A DNA stretch of 64,000 nt from Saussurea involucrata (taxonomy: Eukaryota > Streptophyta > Magnoliopsida > Asterales > Asteraceae), in assembly GCA_033807775.1 (NCBI GenBank), contig CM066313.1, forward strand, positions 61,364,484 through 61,428,483, read 5' to 3'. Below, in pieces: positions 33,851-45,140 of this stretch. The notes under the pieces were generated by a model. That model saw only the letters and a program-made list of their open reading frames with translations, ran no database searches and was not told the DNA's origin. Each line of letters opens with the position of its first letter. The first letter of the stretch is position 1. The position numbers and the translations under genes are program-made.

Positions 33851-34490
33851 GATATCAGTTCTTGATTGTCAACTTATTTAGCTCCCTATAATCGATACAC
33901 ATTCGAAACGATCCATCCTTCTTCTTGACGAAGAGAATCGGGGCTCCCCAGGGTGATGAACTTGGTCGGATGAATCCTTTATCCAAAAGTTCTTGAAGTT
34001 GATTCGACAACTCTTGCATTTCCGCAGGTGCTAAGCGATACGGGGCCTTAACTACGGGCGCCGCTCCGGGTACAAGATCAATCTGAAATTCGACTTGTCT
34101 AAACGGTGGAAGTCCAGGAAAATCGTCTGGAAATACTTCTGGGTGATCCTTCACCACAGGAATATCCTGGACTCGCCTCTCCTCAGACTTCTTCTCAATT
34201 ACTTGCGCCAAGAATGCAACATACTTCTTCCTCAAATACTTCTGGACCTTCATACATGATACTATCTTCAGACTCCTTCCAGCTCTATCTCCTTGGACAA
34301 CTAGGGTTTCTCCGCCTTGTAATGGTAACCTAACCGTCTTTTCAAAACAACTAACCTTTGCTCGGTGCTTAGATAACCAATCCATGCCTATTACTACATC
34401 GAAACTCCCCAATTCAATTGGAATAAGATCGACACTAAACAGTTTATCAACTAAGTTCAAGGTACAGCCTAAGATTACATCCTTAGCTTC
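33851..34490 (-). pseudogene. Tekay-like protease C-terminal part and RT N-terminal part
   Basis: From 34490 leftwards the frame reads EAKDVILGCTLNL, then IPIELGSFDVVIGMDWLSKH (the protease C-terminal ..GMDWL signature). A connecting region and the RT entry LVPGAAPVVKAPYRLAP, GFIRPSSSPWGAPILFVKKK, FRMCIDYRELNK follow. The protease N-terminal half, including the DTGAD active site, is 3.1 kb away at 37632-37800 because of the nested LTR element. Confidence 0.9.
34486..34490. repeat. Target-site duplication GCTTC, left copy
   Basis: GCTTC at 34486-34490 and 37632-37636 flanks the small LTR element. Removing the element restores the protease frame. Confidence 0.88.
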
Positions 34491-34910
34491 TGTAAGTCCC
34501 ATAATTAAAATTGATTCGATGTGGCTCTGATACCAATTGAAAGTCCCATAATTGAAGCAACAATCAAGAATACTCCATAAATGTAGAATAGAGATAGGAA
34601 AGTAGATCATATTATTGAAGATCTCTACTCATATGATTTACAATACAATGGAGGGAGAATTGAAAGTATACGACTCTCTCAAAGTATACTGATCTCTCAA
34701 ATAACTCTCAATGTCTCAAATGACAATGTAAGCCCAAGACACCTATTTATAGTGTCTAATTACATGACATGGGCCCAAGCCCATTTAACTCCCATTAAAC
34801 TCCCAAAGCCCAAAAGACTAATAAAGCTAATTACAATACATTTGACTTTCATTGACTTTACATTGACTTTATAAAACTTTCTATATAATTGGGGCTTTCT
34901 AGACCCAACA
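34491..34910 (-). repeat. 3' LTR of the small element with abnormal 47-bp extension
   Basis: The region 34538-34910 equals the 377-bp right LTR. Beyond its end lie 31 bp identical to the PBS and leader next to the right LTR (GATTCGATGTGGCTCTGATA block), then 16 bp that repeat the LTR tip TGTAAGTCCCATAATT. The target duplication flanks this extended end. Confidence 0.85.
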
Positions 34911-37239
34911 ATCTCCCCCTAAAGTTTTATAAAGAAAACATCTTCAAATGATCTCCCCCTTTATTTCTTTGAAAACTTTGATGTTGCATATCTTCATGCC
35001 TTGCAAAACTATCCAAGCTCCCCCTCAAAATTTGCTCTTCTTCTTCTTCACAAATTACAACTTTAAAATCGAATCCCATGTGCAATAAGCTCGACTGAAA
35101 CAACCTCAGTTTATAATAAGGAATTCGTCCTTGAAATTTGAGTTGTATGATCATTAAGCTCAATAGCTTAATCCATTAAGATCATAGGAGGGAGTGTCTT
35201 CATACACTTCAATAACTCAGCTTGGATCCACAAAAAAATAGAAGACAGAACATCTTTCTGAAAGTTGGGAGAAATATCGTGAAAAACGTTGCTTCGGTCC
35301 AGCAGCTATACACTGACTTCGACACAGAATCTGACAAATAAGCACATTGATTCAGAACAAACTCAAAACATGAAAAGTGTTCATCTGTGTCTTAGGAATT
35401 CAGCGCATCTGAAATTGTCAAATTTCGAGCTTCGAGGAGGGAGTTATGATCAAAATACGACAGGTGCGCAAAGCTGTTGAAAAATTCTGAAATGCACCTT
35501 TACTCAGAAAAATACTAAGTGAAATTTCTGAGAAGACCACTCAGACCTCTGAGTAAGTCAATCAAATATCTGATCCTTAAAGAATTTTTTTTTAAAAAAA
35601 AATTCTAAGTCTGAAAGTTCTGACTCTTCACGATAAAGTTCTGACTTTTAGAGTCAAACTTCTGATTAAGCTTCGACAAAGTTCTGAACATTCTGATCCT
35701 TCTGAGCCTCATGATCAGATATTTGAATTGCCTTGTAACTGAATAAAATCACTTCAACTTCTGAATAGGCTTAATATCAGTTATGAACAAATCTGATTAA
35801 GCTGAAATTTGAACAGCTTAATCAAAGTTCTGATTAACCTCCGATCATACTTCTGAATTGCCTTTTGTTAAAGTTCTGACTTAACAAGAATGTTCTGTGA
35901 AGGCTTAAGTGTAATTCTGATCACCCTTGATCATAGTTCTGAACACTCATGATCAGACTTCTGACTTGTCTTGAACAAAGTTCTGATCATCCTTTGATCG
36001 ATTTCTGAACAAATATGACTCTGACTAGTCTTTGATCGATCAGAACTGCTACATTTTAGTCTTGAATCAGAATACTGCACTTTTTTGACAGCAACTTCGC
36101 CATTTTTGACAGCAAAGAAATAGCCTAACAGTTTGCTATTTTCTGGTTTGACAGCTTTCGGTTTCCAACAACAATTTTCTGCGTTAACCCATTTTGACAA
36201 CAACAATTTTTTCTGTTTTGACAGCACTTTGACAGCAGCAAAAAATACTTAACAGCCCTACTTTGACAGCAAAATATTTACAGCAACTTTTTGACAGCAA
36301 AATGGCATTGACAGCAACCTTGTGGCTTGTTATGACGGCATCTAGACAGCAACTAAACAGCTAATTTTCTGAATTTTCAGCACCAAACAGCAAACATTCC
36401 ATTACGGCAACATCATTAAGCTGTTTTCTGTTTTGGACAACAGTTTTTTTTTTATTTTTGACAGCAACAAACAGCCCCTTCTTGCTTTCTGTTTTACTTC
36501 AACTTTGAACACTCTAACTGATCTTGATAACAACCATCTTGAATTGAATCAACAGCTTTTGCTTTTGGCATGATCAACAATAAATTCTTTCCAGTTGATA
36601 ACATCTTCCAATTATTATCATATTACCTTTCTCTGATCAACATCCTCAAATGAAATCAAATGCTCATCAAATTTATTTGATGAAGAAGAACAAATCGATC
36701 ACTATTAATCTTTTGAACAAATCTGGTTGTTCATCATCAATACAAACTCCTTATTCTCCTTGTGAAATCCTCCACTCTAATCAAATGTTCACCAATTTAA
36801 TTTGATGTAGAACGATAAGCCGATCTCCATAATTATCTTCTTAGAACAATGATTGCAAAGTGTCAAGTTTCTGATTGATCAATTCAGAAAGTTGAATTTA
36901 AGCAATCAAAGATCTAAAACTCGTTTCAGATCTGACTTTGAACAATTAACACATCATCAAACCTTTCACAGACAATTCATCGAGCATTTGGCGTGCAGAA
37001 ACTGATTTAGAAGTAGATCATGAACATCTAACTTCTTCTCTTCATCAAGAAGCATCAAGATCTATAAAATCTTCCTCAAAATAGAAAATAGCTCTTCAAG
37101 ATGTATAAGATCACAGAATATTACCTTGAATTGTAGCACACGATTAAGAACGATCTTGAATCACCAAATCTTGAAACTAGATCTTGAAATCTTGAATTGT
37201 TGCAAAAATGATCGTATCGAATTAAAATTGATTCGATGT
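34911..37239. other. Interior of the small LTR element, non-coding, motif-rich
   Basis: No reading frame of note. 34911-34924 is the polypurine tract (minus strand). From 35480 to 36050 the motif TTCTGA, often followed by AC or TC, recurs dozens of times. From 36060 to 36480 the motif GACAGCAA recurs many times. The rest is AT-rich without recognisable features. Confidence 0.75.
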
Positions 37240-37252
37240 GGCTCTGATACCA
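37240..37252 (-). other. Primer-binding site of the small LTR element
   Basis: The minus strand reads TGGTATCAGAGCC, 2 nt inside the LTR end at 37255. It is a Met-tRNA type. Confidence 0.85.
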
Positions 37253-37254
37253 AT

Positions 37255-37631
37255 TGTAAGTCCCATAATTGAAGCAACAATCAAGAATACTCCATAAATG
37301 TAGAATGGAGATAGGAAAGTAGATCATATTATTGAAGATCCCTACTCATAAGCTTTGAATACAATGGAGGGAGAATTTCTCAATTACAAACGTATCTCAC
37401 AACTCACTGTAAAGTGTGTGTGATCACAAAATATCTCAAATGATAAAACTAGCCCAAGACCTTTATTTATAGGTCCATATTACAAGACATGGGCCCAAGC
37501 CCATTTAACTCCCATTAAACTCCCAAAGCCCAAAATACTAACAAAGCTAATTACAATACATTTGACTTTCATTGACTTTACTTGGACTTTATAAAACTTT
37601 CTATATTAATTGGGGCTTTCTAGACCCAACA
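37255..37631 (-). repeat. 5' LTR of the small element (377 bp)
   Basis: It runs TGTAAGTCCC...CTAGACCCAACA on the plus strand (TGTTGGG...TTACA on the minus strand) and is nearly identical to 34538-34910. Confidence 0.9.
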
Positions 37632-37990
37632 GCTTCTAATTCAAATCCATTAGCAACCTCAACAATATAAGCATTCGGCATTTTCTTAGATTCTAGATTG
37701 ATCAAAGGCCTAAATTCTAAAGAAACAAAGCTCTTATCGGCACCAGTGTCGAATAATACGGATGCATAATAATCGTTTAGAAGAAACGTACCTGTCACTA
37801 CATTGGGGTCTCGACGTGCTTCTTCTGCTCCTAAAACAAATGCCTGTCCTCAAGCTTGTCCTCCTTGGTTTCCCTGATTAGCTTGTCTTGTTTGATACCC
37901 AGCGTTGTTATTGTTTGGTTCCTTTTTCCACCTTGGGCACATGTTTCGGAAGTGATCTGGACTTCCGCACTCATAGCATACCCTTCCTTC
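37632..37990 (-). pseudogene. Tekay-like protease N-terminal part and gag-protease junction
   Basis: It contains the retropepsin active site SVLFDTGADKSFVS and ends EVANGFELEA at the insertion point. Upstream, after a stop near 37855 and a frameshift near 37990, the second gag zinc knuckle (YECGSPDHFRNMC) is readable. The target half-site GCTTC at 37632-37636 continues at 34486. Confidence 0.88.
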
Positions 37991-39578
37991 CTATTTCACA
38001 TTCTTCATCGTCTTACAAAATCGGGCTAAATGACCTTTTTTCTTACAGATGCTACAAATGAGACAGGCTCCCTCATGATGTGAACCCCATTGGTTACACT
38101 TTGGGTGGGGCCTATTGTAACGTCCTACTTCCTTAGCATGCATCCCAAAATTTCCCACTACTTTCTTGTTCCCACTTGAACTACTTCCAATTGTTTTTCC
38201 CGACTGATTCTCTGGCCTTCTCTTAATACAGACTCCTTTCTTAGTTAGAGTTCCTGCTCTGACCGCATCATGGGTCAAACTAGTTGCTAAGGCTACGGCG
38301 GCTTGGATCGTGGTCGGACTTGATGACTTAACCATCCCTCGGATCTCCGGGGTTAATCCGTACAAATATCGGTCGATCCGTTTGCTCTCCGGGGTAAACA
38401 TGTGAGGTACTAGTTTCGCAAGTTCATGAAAACGAGTGGTGTAGCGATCTATCCCCGAACCAACCATGGTAAGATCCCAAAGTTCAGCTTCCAATTTCTG
38501 AACTTCGCTCTTGGGACAATATTCCTCCATGAGCAATTCCTTAAACTCAGTCCAGGTCAGTTTGTACGCATCTTCCCTTCCCCGGGTTTGTACTTGAATG
38601 TTCCACCAAGTTAGAGCTTGCTTTTGCAACTGACAGGCCGCATACTCTACCATGCGATCCTCCGAACACTTACAGATATGAAGTACTGACTCCATACTAT
38701 CAAACCATGAGAGTAATCCTATAGCACCTTCCGTTCCATGAAACTCCTTGGGTTTGCAAGTCATGAACGTTTTGTAGCTACATCCTCTATTGTCCTGAGT
38801 GTTATTAGGAGTTCCTCCTCCTACATTAACATTCCTTTGATTCTCATTAATACCCGCGGTAACTTGGGCTATGATGTTAGGTATCGCCTCTTGGATACGT
38901 TGAGCTATGATCTGGGCAATATCGGGGTTTTGATCATCAGGATTTTCTCCCATGCGACGTATGGATCTTATTGGAAATCTTCCACCATCCACGTCAATAT
39001 CCTCCCTGATACACCTTGATCAGAACCCACAACACCAACATCGACAGTAGCATCACTACTACTATGCACACTATCTCGGCCCGTAAAGCTACCCTCCGAG
39101 CTATTTTCGCTCCATTTAGGGCGTCGGACGACATGTTGGTCAAAAGGTGACTTAATTCCACTAGCTCGGTCACAACTTGACTCTGGTGACTGACCCTCAT
39201 TTGACATTCGTGCAAGTCCATTGTCACGGCCCTAAGGCGTTGCTCTTAAGTCCAAGTCATGCCAGGCGCTCGACTAATCGATACTCCCTCGATCACCCGT
39301 GAGGTTTCCGGTGCGTCTCGCTGATCAGGCCTAAAAGACACTCGTCTAGGTATGGGCACGCTCTTCCTAGCGGTTTGCCTCGTATGTGGATCCCTAGGTG
39401 GCATTACTACCGGGATGGGTTGTGGAGGAGCCACAGTCGGAGGCATCCTTGGCCCATCATACGGGTCTCGTTCCTCGTCAGACGTACGCTCACTTGATGG
39501 CGTGTAGGAAGGTTGTGAGATTGATGATGATGACGACGACATAGTATTGCTGAAGTAAGAGTGTGATGAGGATGTTGA
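37991..39578 (-). pseudogene. Tekay-like gag
   Basis: The probable start is MSTSSSHSYF near 39578. A Pro/Ser-rich N-terminus and a helical segment (HECQMRVSHQSQVVTELV) come first, broken by an in-frame TAA near 39248 and a frameshift near 38995. The Retrotrans_gag domain follows (FMTCKPKEFHGTEGAIGLLS, QALTWWNIQVQTRG, PKSEVQKLEAELWDLTM, IDRYLYGLTPEIRGMV). A CCHC knuckle CSICKKKGHLARFC is near 38040. Gag packages the RNA. The short 5' leader to the PBS at 39923 has no gene. Confidence 0.88.
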
Positions 39579-39922
39579 CATAGTGATACTGAAGTAAGAG
39601 TGTATAACATTACTATCGCGCAATATAAAGGCTAGGCGTACTATACTATTGCATACTATAGGCAATAACTACGCTCCTACTAGGCATACAACGTGAAGCA
39701 TCAAATGTGAAAACACACATATTCCTAGTATATCCATTTCCGATATTGCATCACTCTTTCTTTAATTAAACATAGGTGATCAGGCTTTGTTTAATTAAAG
39801 ACCGATTATGCAATACCCGAACCAGTTATACTAGCAACATGTTTAGAAATTTAAATGTTCATTCCCGTTTTTGGTTATAGTTGCAGTTTTCCAAAGGAAA
39901 ACTAGTATTCTCTATAACTTTT

Positions 39923-39935
39923 GGATCTGATACCA
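39923..39935 (-). other. Primer-binding site of the Tekay-like element
   Basis: The minus strand reads TGGTATCAGATCC, 4 nt inside the 5' LTR end at 39940. It differs from the usual Met PBS (..CAGAGCC) at the end. Confidence 0.8.
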
Positions 39936-39939
39936 AATC

Positions 39940-42904
39940 TGTCACACCCCACTAAAGCGGAAACACGGGATATGCAGCTCAAGTTTCATAGCAAAAGTTA
40001 CAAGATCACATCAACCATCAAAATACATTTCAAAGGTTAAAACCTTGTCTTTTACAATCATTTTTACGAAAGGGAAATGAACATAAAATTTAAACATAGT
40101 AAAGAAAGCTTCATCACGTGTAGCCTTCCTAAATTCCAACCTTAAGAACGTTCTCCTGAAAAGCATGTAATTGAGAGTGTCAACTAATGAATAGTTGGTG
40201 AGTTCACAGGTTTAATGAGTATAACATTGTTTGCCATCGCAAAATAGTTTAAATCCACGCATGGGATAAAATAATACGGTTATAAAAACCACTTGCTCAA
40301 GGTAATCATATGTAAAATGCTAAGTTATTGAGCCCGTTACCCGACCTATACCGACATACTTTGCCCCTACTACAGTGGTGGAATCATTCCACATACGCGC
40401 ATGTTCTATCACCAACAATACGCCAATACAACAATAATTATGCACTCAAACAAGCGCTACTTGTGAGTGGGATGTCAAACCAAATAACGTTATCCATAAT
40501 TACCAACGGCTCAATCCATGAGTTAACGGGTAACGTATACGTAAACGGGGACTTTTGAATGATAGCAAAAGAAACTCAAACTTACAACATTTGCAACACA
40601 TAGATACCATAGAGCATAAATAAGCAAGCTTCGTATTTTCAAGAAAACGAAATAATCGGTGTGTAAAATAGTTGTAGTAACCACATGCTTTTCACCCCAA
40701 AATATGTAAAACATTGAAAAAGGGGCTGTGAATACTCACATGATACGCGATAGAATCCGGGAATCTCCCACAAGTACTCCGAGATGATCCTACTTCAAAC
40801 CTTTGAACGTAAGGTCACTAGTGAGTTCTCAATCTCGAAGGTTCGATACTAACTATCCAAATCATCATAAAATGCCTTGTTGTGATTTAATGTTATAACG
40901 TAATAAACGTCTACATTGTTCTTCTTAGATTAAAGTTTCCACAATTCCGTCCCAATAAGTAACGAAAAGGGTTTTAAAGAACGTAAACATATATAGTACA
41001 TATATATGTACAAACCGAAATTTTATCGTAACGACGATAAAATTAGAGGTCGTAAACGAAATGACAAATATTTAAATGTATAAATATATAGATATAATAT
41101 ATTTTTATACTCCACTATTTCATCATAAAATGATGAAATGGGATCAAGAATAAAATGCATAAATATATTATATATATGAACATTCCACAATTTCATCATA
41201 AAAGATGAAAAGGGATAAAGAATAAATAAAATGCATAAATAAACTGCATAAATATAAGATATACTTATATACTCCACTATTTCATCATGAAATGATGAAA
41301 TAGGATTAGAAATAGTCCTTAATAATAAATAATAATTTGTCCTTTACTGTCCAGAATTTGATGTCACTTTGTGTCCAACTTTGGGTAACTTCCAGGTATA
41401 ATTTGATCATTAAATTTTATGTCCAGTTGGTTAAATGTGTTAGGAAACTTTTGGCATCAGTTTCATAATTTTTGAAAGAGTATAAGTACATGAAATAATA
41501 CACGACGTAAAACCCGACAGAAGGCTTTGCTGTTTGTACACGGATTTTGTGAGGACTGTTTGATAAATAAAATCTTTGAGTTTTTGAATGAAACCACTTG
41601 GGTTTGAATCTTAACACAATAAAATGATTTCCAGAAAAGGAATCACTCCATTTGGAGTTAAAATGAGTGAGATATGACTCTTTGAAGTGGGGTGTGAAAT
41701 CTGACAGCAAGCTGTCCAAACAACACCTTGTGCATGTGCTCTCCAATTGACTTTTAAACCAAAATTCTTATTCTTTTGCATGCAAAATCCGATTTGACTC
41801 TCACCCATACACTTATTTTCAGTTCCCAAAACTTATTTGTGATCCATTAAAAATGCATGCAATTTACCCATCAACTCAAACTTGGAAAACTTTTATAAAA
41901 GACCCATTTTGAAGATTGTTGATGTTCTTGCTAAGAACATCAACATGCAACTAAGAATTCAGTATTTTGAGCTCATGCATGTTTATTTAAGTACGTTTTT
42001 TATGGTTTTCAAAGATCCATTCATGAGACTCTTGAACAAAAATGATGGATTTCCCAAGAACACTACATGCATGTGTTTAAAATGTTCATCTTTGGTCTTA
42101 ACATTGGTTTGATTTTGGATTCACCATCTTTTACTAACAATAGATGTTATGATGGTAAATCTACAAACATTAAGACCTATAAAAGATGATTTTAAAAGAT
42201 ATGAAGAAAGTGTAGAAAAGATGAAGATCATACTTTAAAATGCAAGAAGATGAAAAAGTCTTGAAAGAATGTGTGTGGATTTTACCCAACACACTTATTT
42301 TTACCTTGAAATATTTTTATCCCTTGAAGGAAGATGATTTAGGGGCTGAAGTTTGGGTTGAAGATTTGAAGATCTTGATGAAGATGAGGATGAAGATTTG
42401 AAGATGGAGAGAGAAAGAAATGAGAGGATTCTTTTAGTGAGAGAGAGTTAGATGAGTTTGTGAATGAAAATGAGAGACTTAGTTGCATACATATGGAGTA
42501 GGGAGAGAGGGGGGGGGGGGGGGGGCTCTCATAAGGGGGGGGGGGGGGGGGGTGATGGTGATAAAAATAAATTTGTCAAATCTTGTCTTTTTGATTAAAA
42601 TTTAAAATACAAGTATTTTTCATATTAATTAAAAATACAAGGTAATTATATAAAATAAGGTATTTATATATATAATATGATTGAAATAAAATATATAAAT
42701 ACTTGTAGTCTAAATGTAGGTTAAGTTGGCATTTTATGAGATTTATGGATAATTTCCTAATTCAAAGGTTTATTAGGCAAAATTTCTCGAATTTTCCTAT
42801 CATACCGCGTTTACTGCTAAAATTGCACTGTGTGAACTATGTCATGAGAAGATGATATATCCAGTGTAGTTCTAACCTGAGGTGTAAATTTGACGGTTGT
42901 CACA
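39940..42904 (-). repeat. 5' LTR of the Tekay-like element (2965 bp)
   Basis: It runs TGTCACACCCC...GACGGTTGTCACA. It is uninterrupted and gives the empty site for the Helitron at about 42668. It contains two long G tracts (42509-42525 and 42535-42552) and the palindromic AT-rich repeats at about 41108-41300. No gene is supported inside. Confidence 0.93.
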
Positions 42905-43316
42905 GCAGCCCACAGACGTTTTAAAGTGTTTCAAATGGACGTAAAATCCGCTTTTCTAAACGGTGAAAACCAAGAAGAGGTATACGTCCAACAGCCACCA
43001 GGGTTTGAAAGCTCAAAGTACCCAAAATACGTATACTACCTCGACAAAGCTCTGTATGGACTAAAACAGGCTCCAAGAGCATGGTACGAAAGACTTTCTA
43101 CCTTTCTTCTCGATAATGGTTACGACAGAGGTACGACGGATACAACTTTGTTTTATAAACGAAAAAGTGATGAAATTATGCTTGTATAAATATATGTGGA
43201 CGACATAATTTTTGGGTCTACAAATGCACAAGAGTGCAAAAATTTCAAAAAACTCATGCAGAGTGAGTTTGAAATGAGTATGATGGGAGAATTAACTTTC
43301 TTCCTCGGACTCCAAG
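42905..43316 (+). pseudogene. Copia reverse transcriptase, continued
   Basis: It resumes after GCAGC with RRFKVFQMDVKSAFLNG, EEVYVQQPPGFE and ALYGLKQAPRAWYERLS. After an in-frame TAA at 43187 (CAA-type) comes the catalytic motif IYVDDIIFGST, and finally MSMMGELTFFLGLQV at 43316. Here the gag-only LTR array begins. The remaining RT and the RNase H domain are not found anywhere in the window. Confidence 0.92.
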
Positions 43317-44135
43317 TGTAATACCCCGGGTAAGTCCGTTAAATTTATTTAACTAAGGGATTTTGATATTAAGGGGAAGTTTGAGATAAGTTATAAGATT
43401 TGGGGTGGGTTGGTCATTAATGGGTAGTTTGTGCCAAAAGTGTAAATGGAGATATAAATATCACTCACACTTCAGTTATCCTTTCAAAATAACCTAAATA
43501 TAGAAAGACAGTGTGTGTGTTCGTGAGGCGAAAAAGGAGCAGAAGTGGAAAGGTTCGGTTTGAGCATCGATTGAACGGGTTTGAGTCGATTTTAAGTTAT
43601 GTACCCTTTAGGTTTTATGTTTGTAATCATGAATAGACAGTTTCTATCGGATTAGAAAGTTTAAATCATAGTTGTATAGATTCGATTTGGATTCTGGATT
43701 AGAAAAGCGACCGACTGTGTTCTTGAGAGTCCCGGGGAAGTCCCGGTAGACTCCCCGTACTGACGACTCCCGGTAATGCGACTCCCGGTAATGTGAGTCC
43801 CGGTATTGCAGACTTCCGGTAGTGTAGAGTTCCGGTAATGTGAACTCCCGGTACCATGAAGTCCCGGTAGTGTTGTCTCCCGGTACTCTGGGTAGTCCCG
43901 GTACCTTGTTATGTTTTGTTGTTAAGTCAGAAGGGTAAGAGTATAAGTGAAACATTGGTGGGCCGGAACTTAGTAGGCTTTATGTGTTTGGCTAGTAAAG
44001 CGATATATGTATCTTAAATGGTTTCAGATTCTGTGGAGTCAAGGTGAAGGATAGGATCTTTTTGAAAGGAGCTTGCAAGTGAGTTTTGATAAGCGATCGA
44101 TGTGAGTTTTACTTTTAAAAACATCTTCAATTGGG

Positions 44136-44179
<44 letters not shown>

Positions 44180-44879
44180 TGGATACTATGGATTGTGAAT
44201 ATGACATATGGTTGGTTATATGTTTACGTTAAGAAATATATAGATATATCATATTGTATTTATATTATACAACACGAGTATATGTTAGCTGAACTACTAG
44301 TCGGCGGAGCTGTATGGAATTACAGCGGAGCTGCATGGAATTGCAGTGGAGCTGTATGGAATTACAGCGGAGCTGTATGTAATTAAAGTGGAGTGAACTG
44401 TATTGTACAGTGGCGATAATTAGATGGCTTGCTACCGACTAATGTGGCCAGGAGAAAGAAGAAGAGATGAGGAGAGATACACGGTGTACGAGTCCAAATG
44501 TGGTATTTATATACATGTGGTATATGCGTGCTTATACGAAAGGTTTCATGTAAATTATTTTGATACAAAGTATTATGTGCAAAGAGTTTTATATTGATTT
44601 TGGAAAAGGCCAGGATTAACTCACTAGACCCGTTTGGTCTAACCCTTATTTTGTTTTCAAAAATATGTTTTCCAGGTCGAGGATCCGATAGCGGCAAAGG
44701 AAAGAATAAGGTGTAGACTGCTTTCGTGGACCGACGATGATTAGGAAGATATTATATATTTTGTAATTTCGAGACTAAAAGAGACCGCACTTGGTTTGCT
44801 ATGTAACTTTTGTTGTAAATCAATGATATGTATGCATGTTATGTATTATGATGTATGTTATGGGAATTGGGTTGTTACA
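43317..44879 (+). repeat. LTR A of the gag-only array (1563 bp)
   Basis: It runs TGTAATACCCCGGGTAAG...GGGTTGTTACA. A TATA box is at 43453-43460. It contains CTCCCGGTA-type repeats (43728-43913), a (TA)n tract (about 44138-44175) and four 21-bp CGGAGCTGTATGGAATTACA-like repeats (44306-44390). The PBS TGGTATCAGAGCC follows at 44882-44894. Confidence 0.92.
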
Positions 44880-45140
44880 AATGGTATCAGAGCCCTAGTT
44901 TAAGGGATTTAGGTATTAGTATCGGTACCTAGACTTAAACTGCATGTGAAGTAGGATGTCCCTAATATTGTAGAACCTTGGGATGTTAAGTATAAAAAGG
45001 TAGAAGGAACATCATGTAAGGTATGTTCAAATTACACCTGGCCAGTGTAAGCATGAACTTACAAGTACATGTTTGAACCTGAATACCTTGTTATATGGGG
45101 TATGTGCTTATGTGTATATTAATTTTGTTGAATCAACAGA

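Larger units (their letters stand above)
34491..37631 (-). mobile_element. Non-coding LTR retrotransposon (LARD-like), 3.1 kb, in the Tekay protease
   Basis: The LTRs are 37255-37631 (5') and 34538-34910 (3'), with an extra 47 bp at the outer end (34491-34537). The PBS is TGGTATCAGAGCC and the polypurine tract next to the left LTR reads CTTTAGGGGGAGAT. No gag or pol is present in 2.3 kb of interior, so it must depend on proteins of another element. It is shorter than typical LARDs and longer than typical TRIMs. Confidence 0.88.
14940..42904 (-). mobile_element. Tekay/Del-like Gypsy chromovirus inserted in the Copia RT, 28 kb
   Basis: The LTRs are 39940-42904 (5') and 14940-31279 (3', split by a Helitron), with TSD GCAGC and a PBS next to the right LTR. 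The minus strand reads gag, protease, RT, RNase H, integrase, chromodomain-like end. Three nonsense codons in pol, one in gag, a frameshift near 38995 and a 3.1-kb insertion in the protease inactivate it. Helitron 17689-31050 and LTR element 34491-37631 are nested inside. Confidence 0.92.

Noticed and set aside
43632..43990. Minus-strand open frames (about 90-110 codons) across the CCCGGTA repeats, also at about 50350-50637 and 53632-53990
   Set aside because: Their repetitive Pro/Gly/Arg/Ser composition simply reflects the DNA repeats on the opposite strand of the LTR. Frames are not kept between copies.
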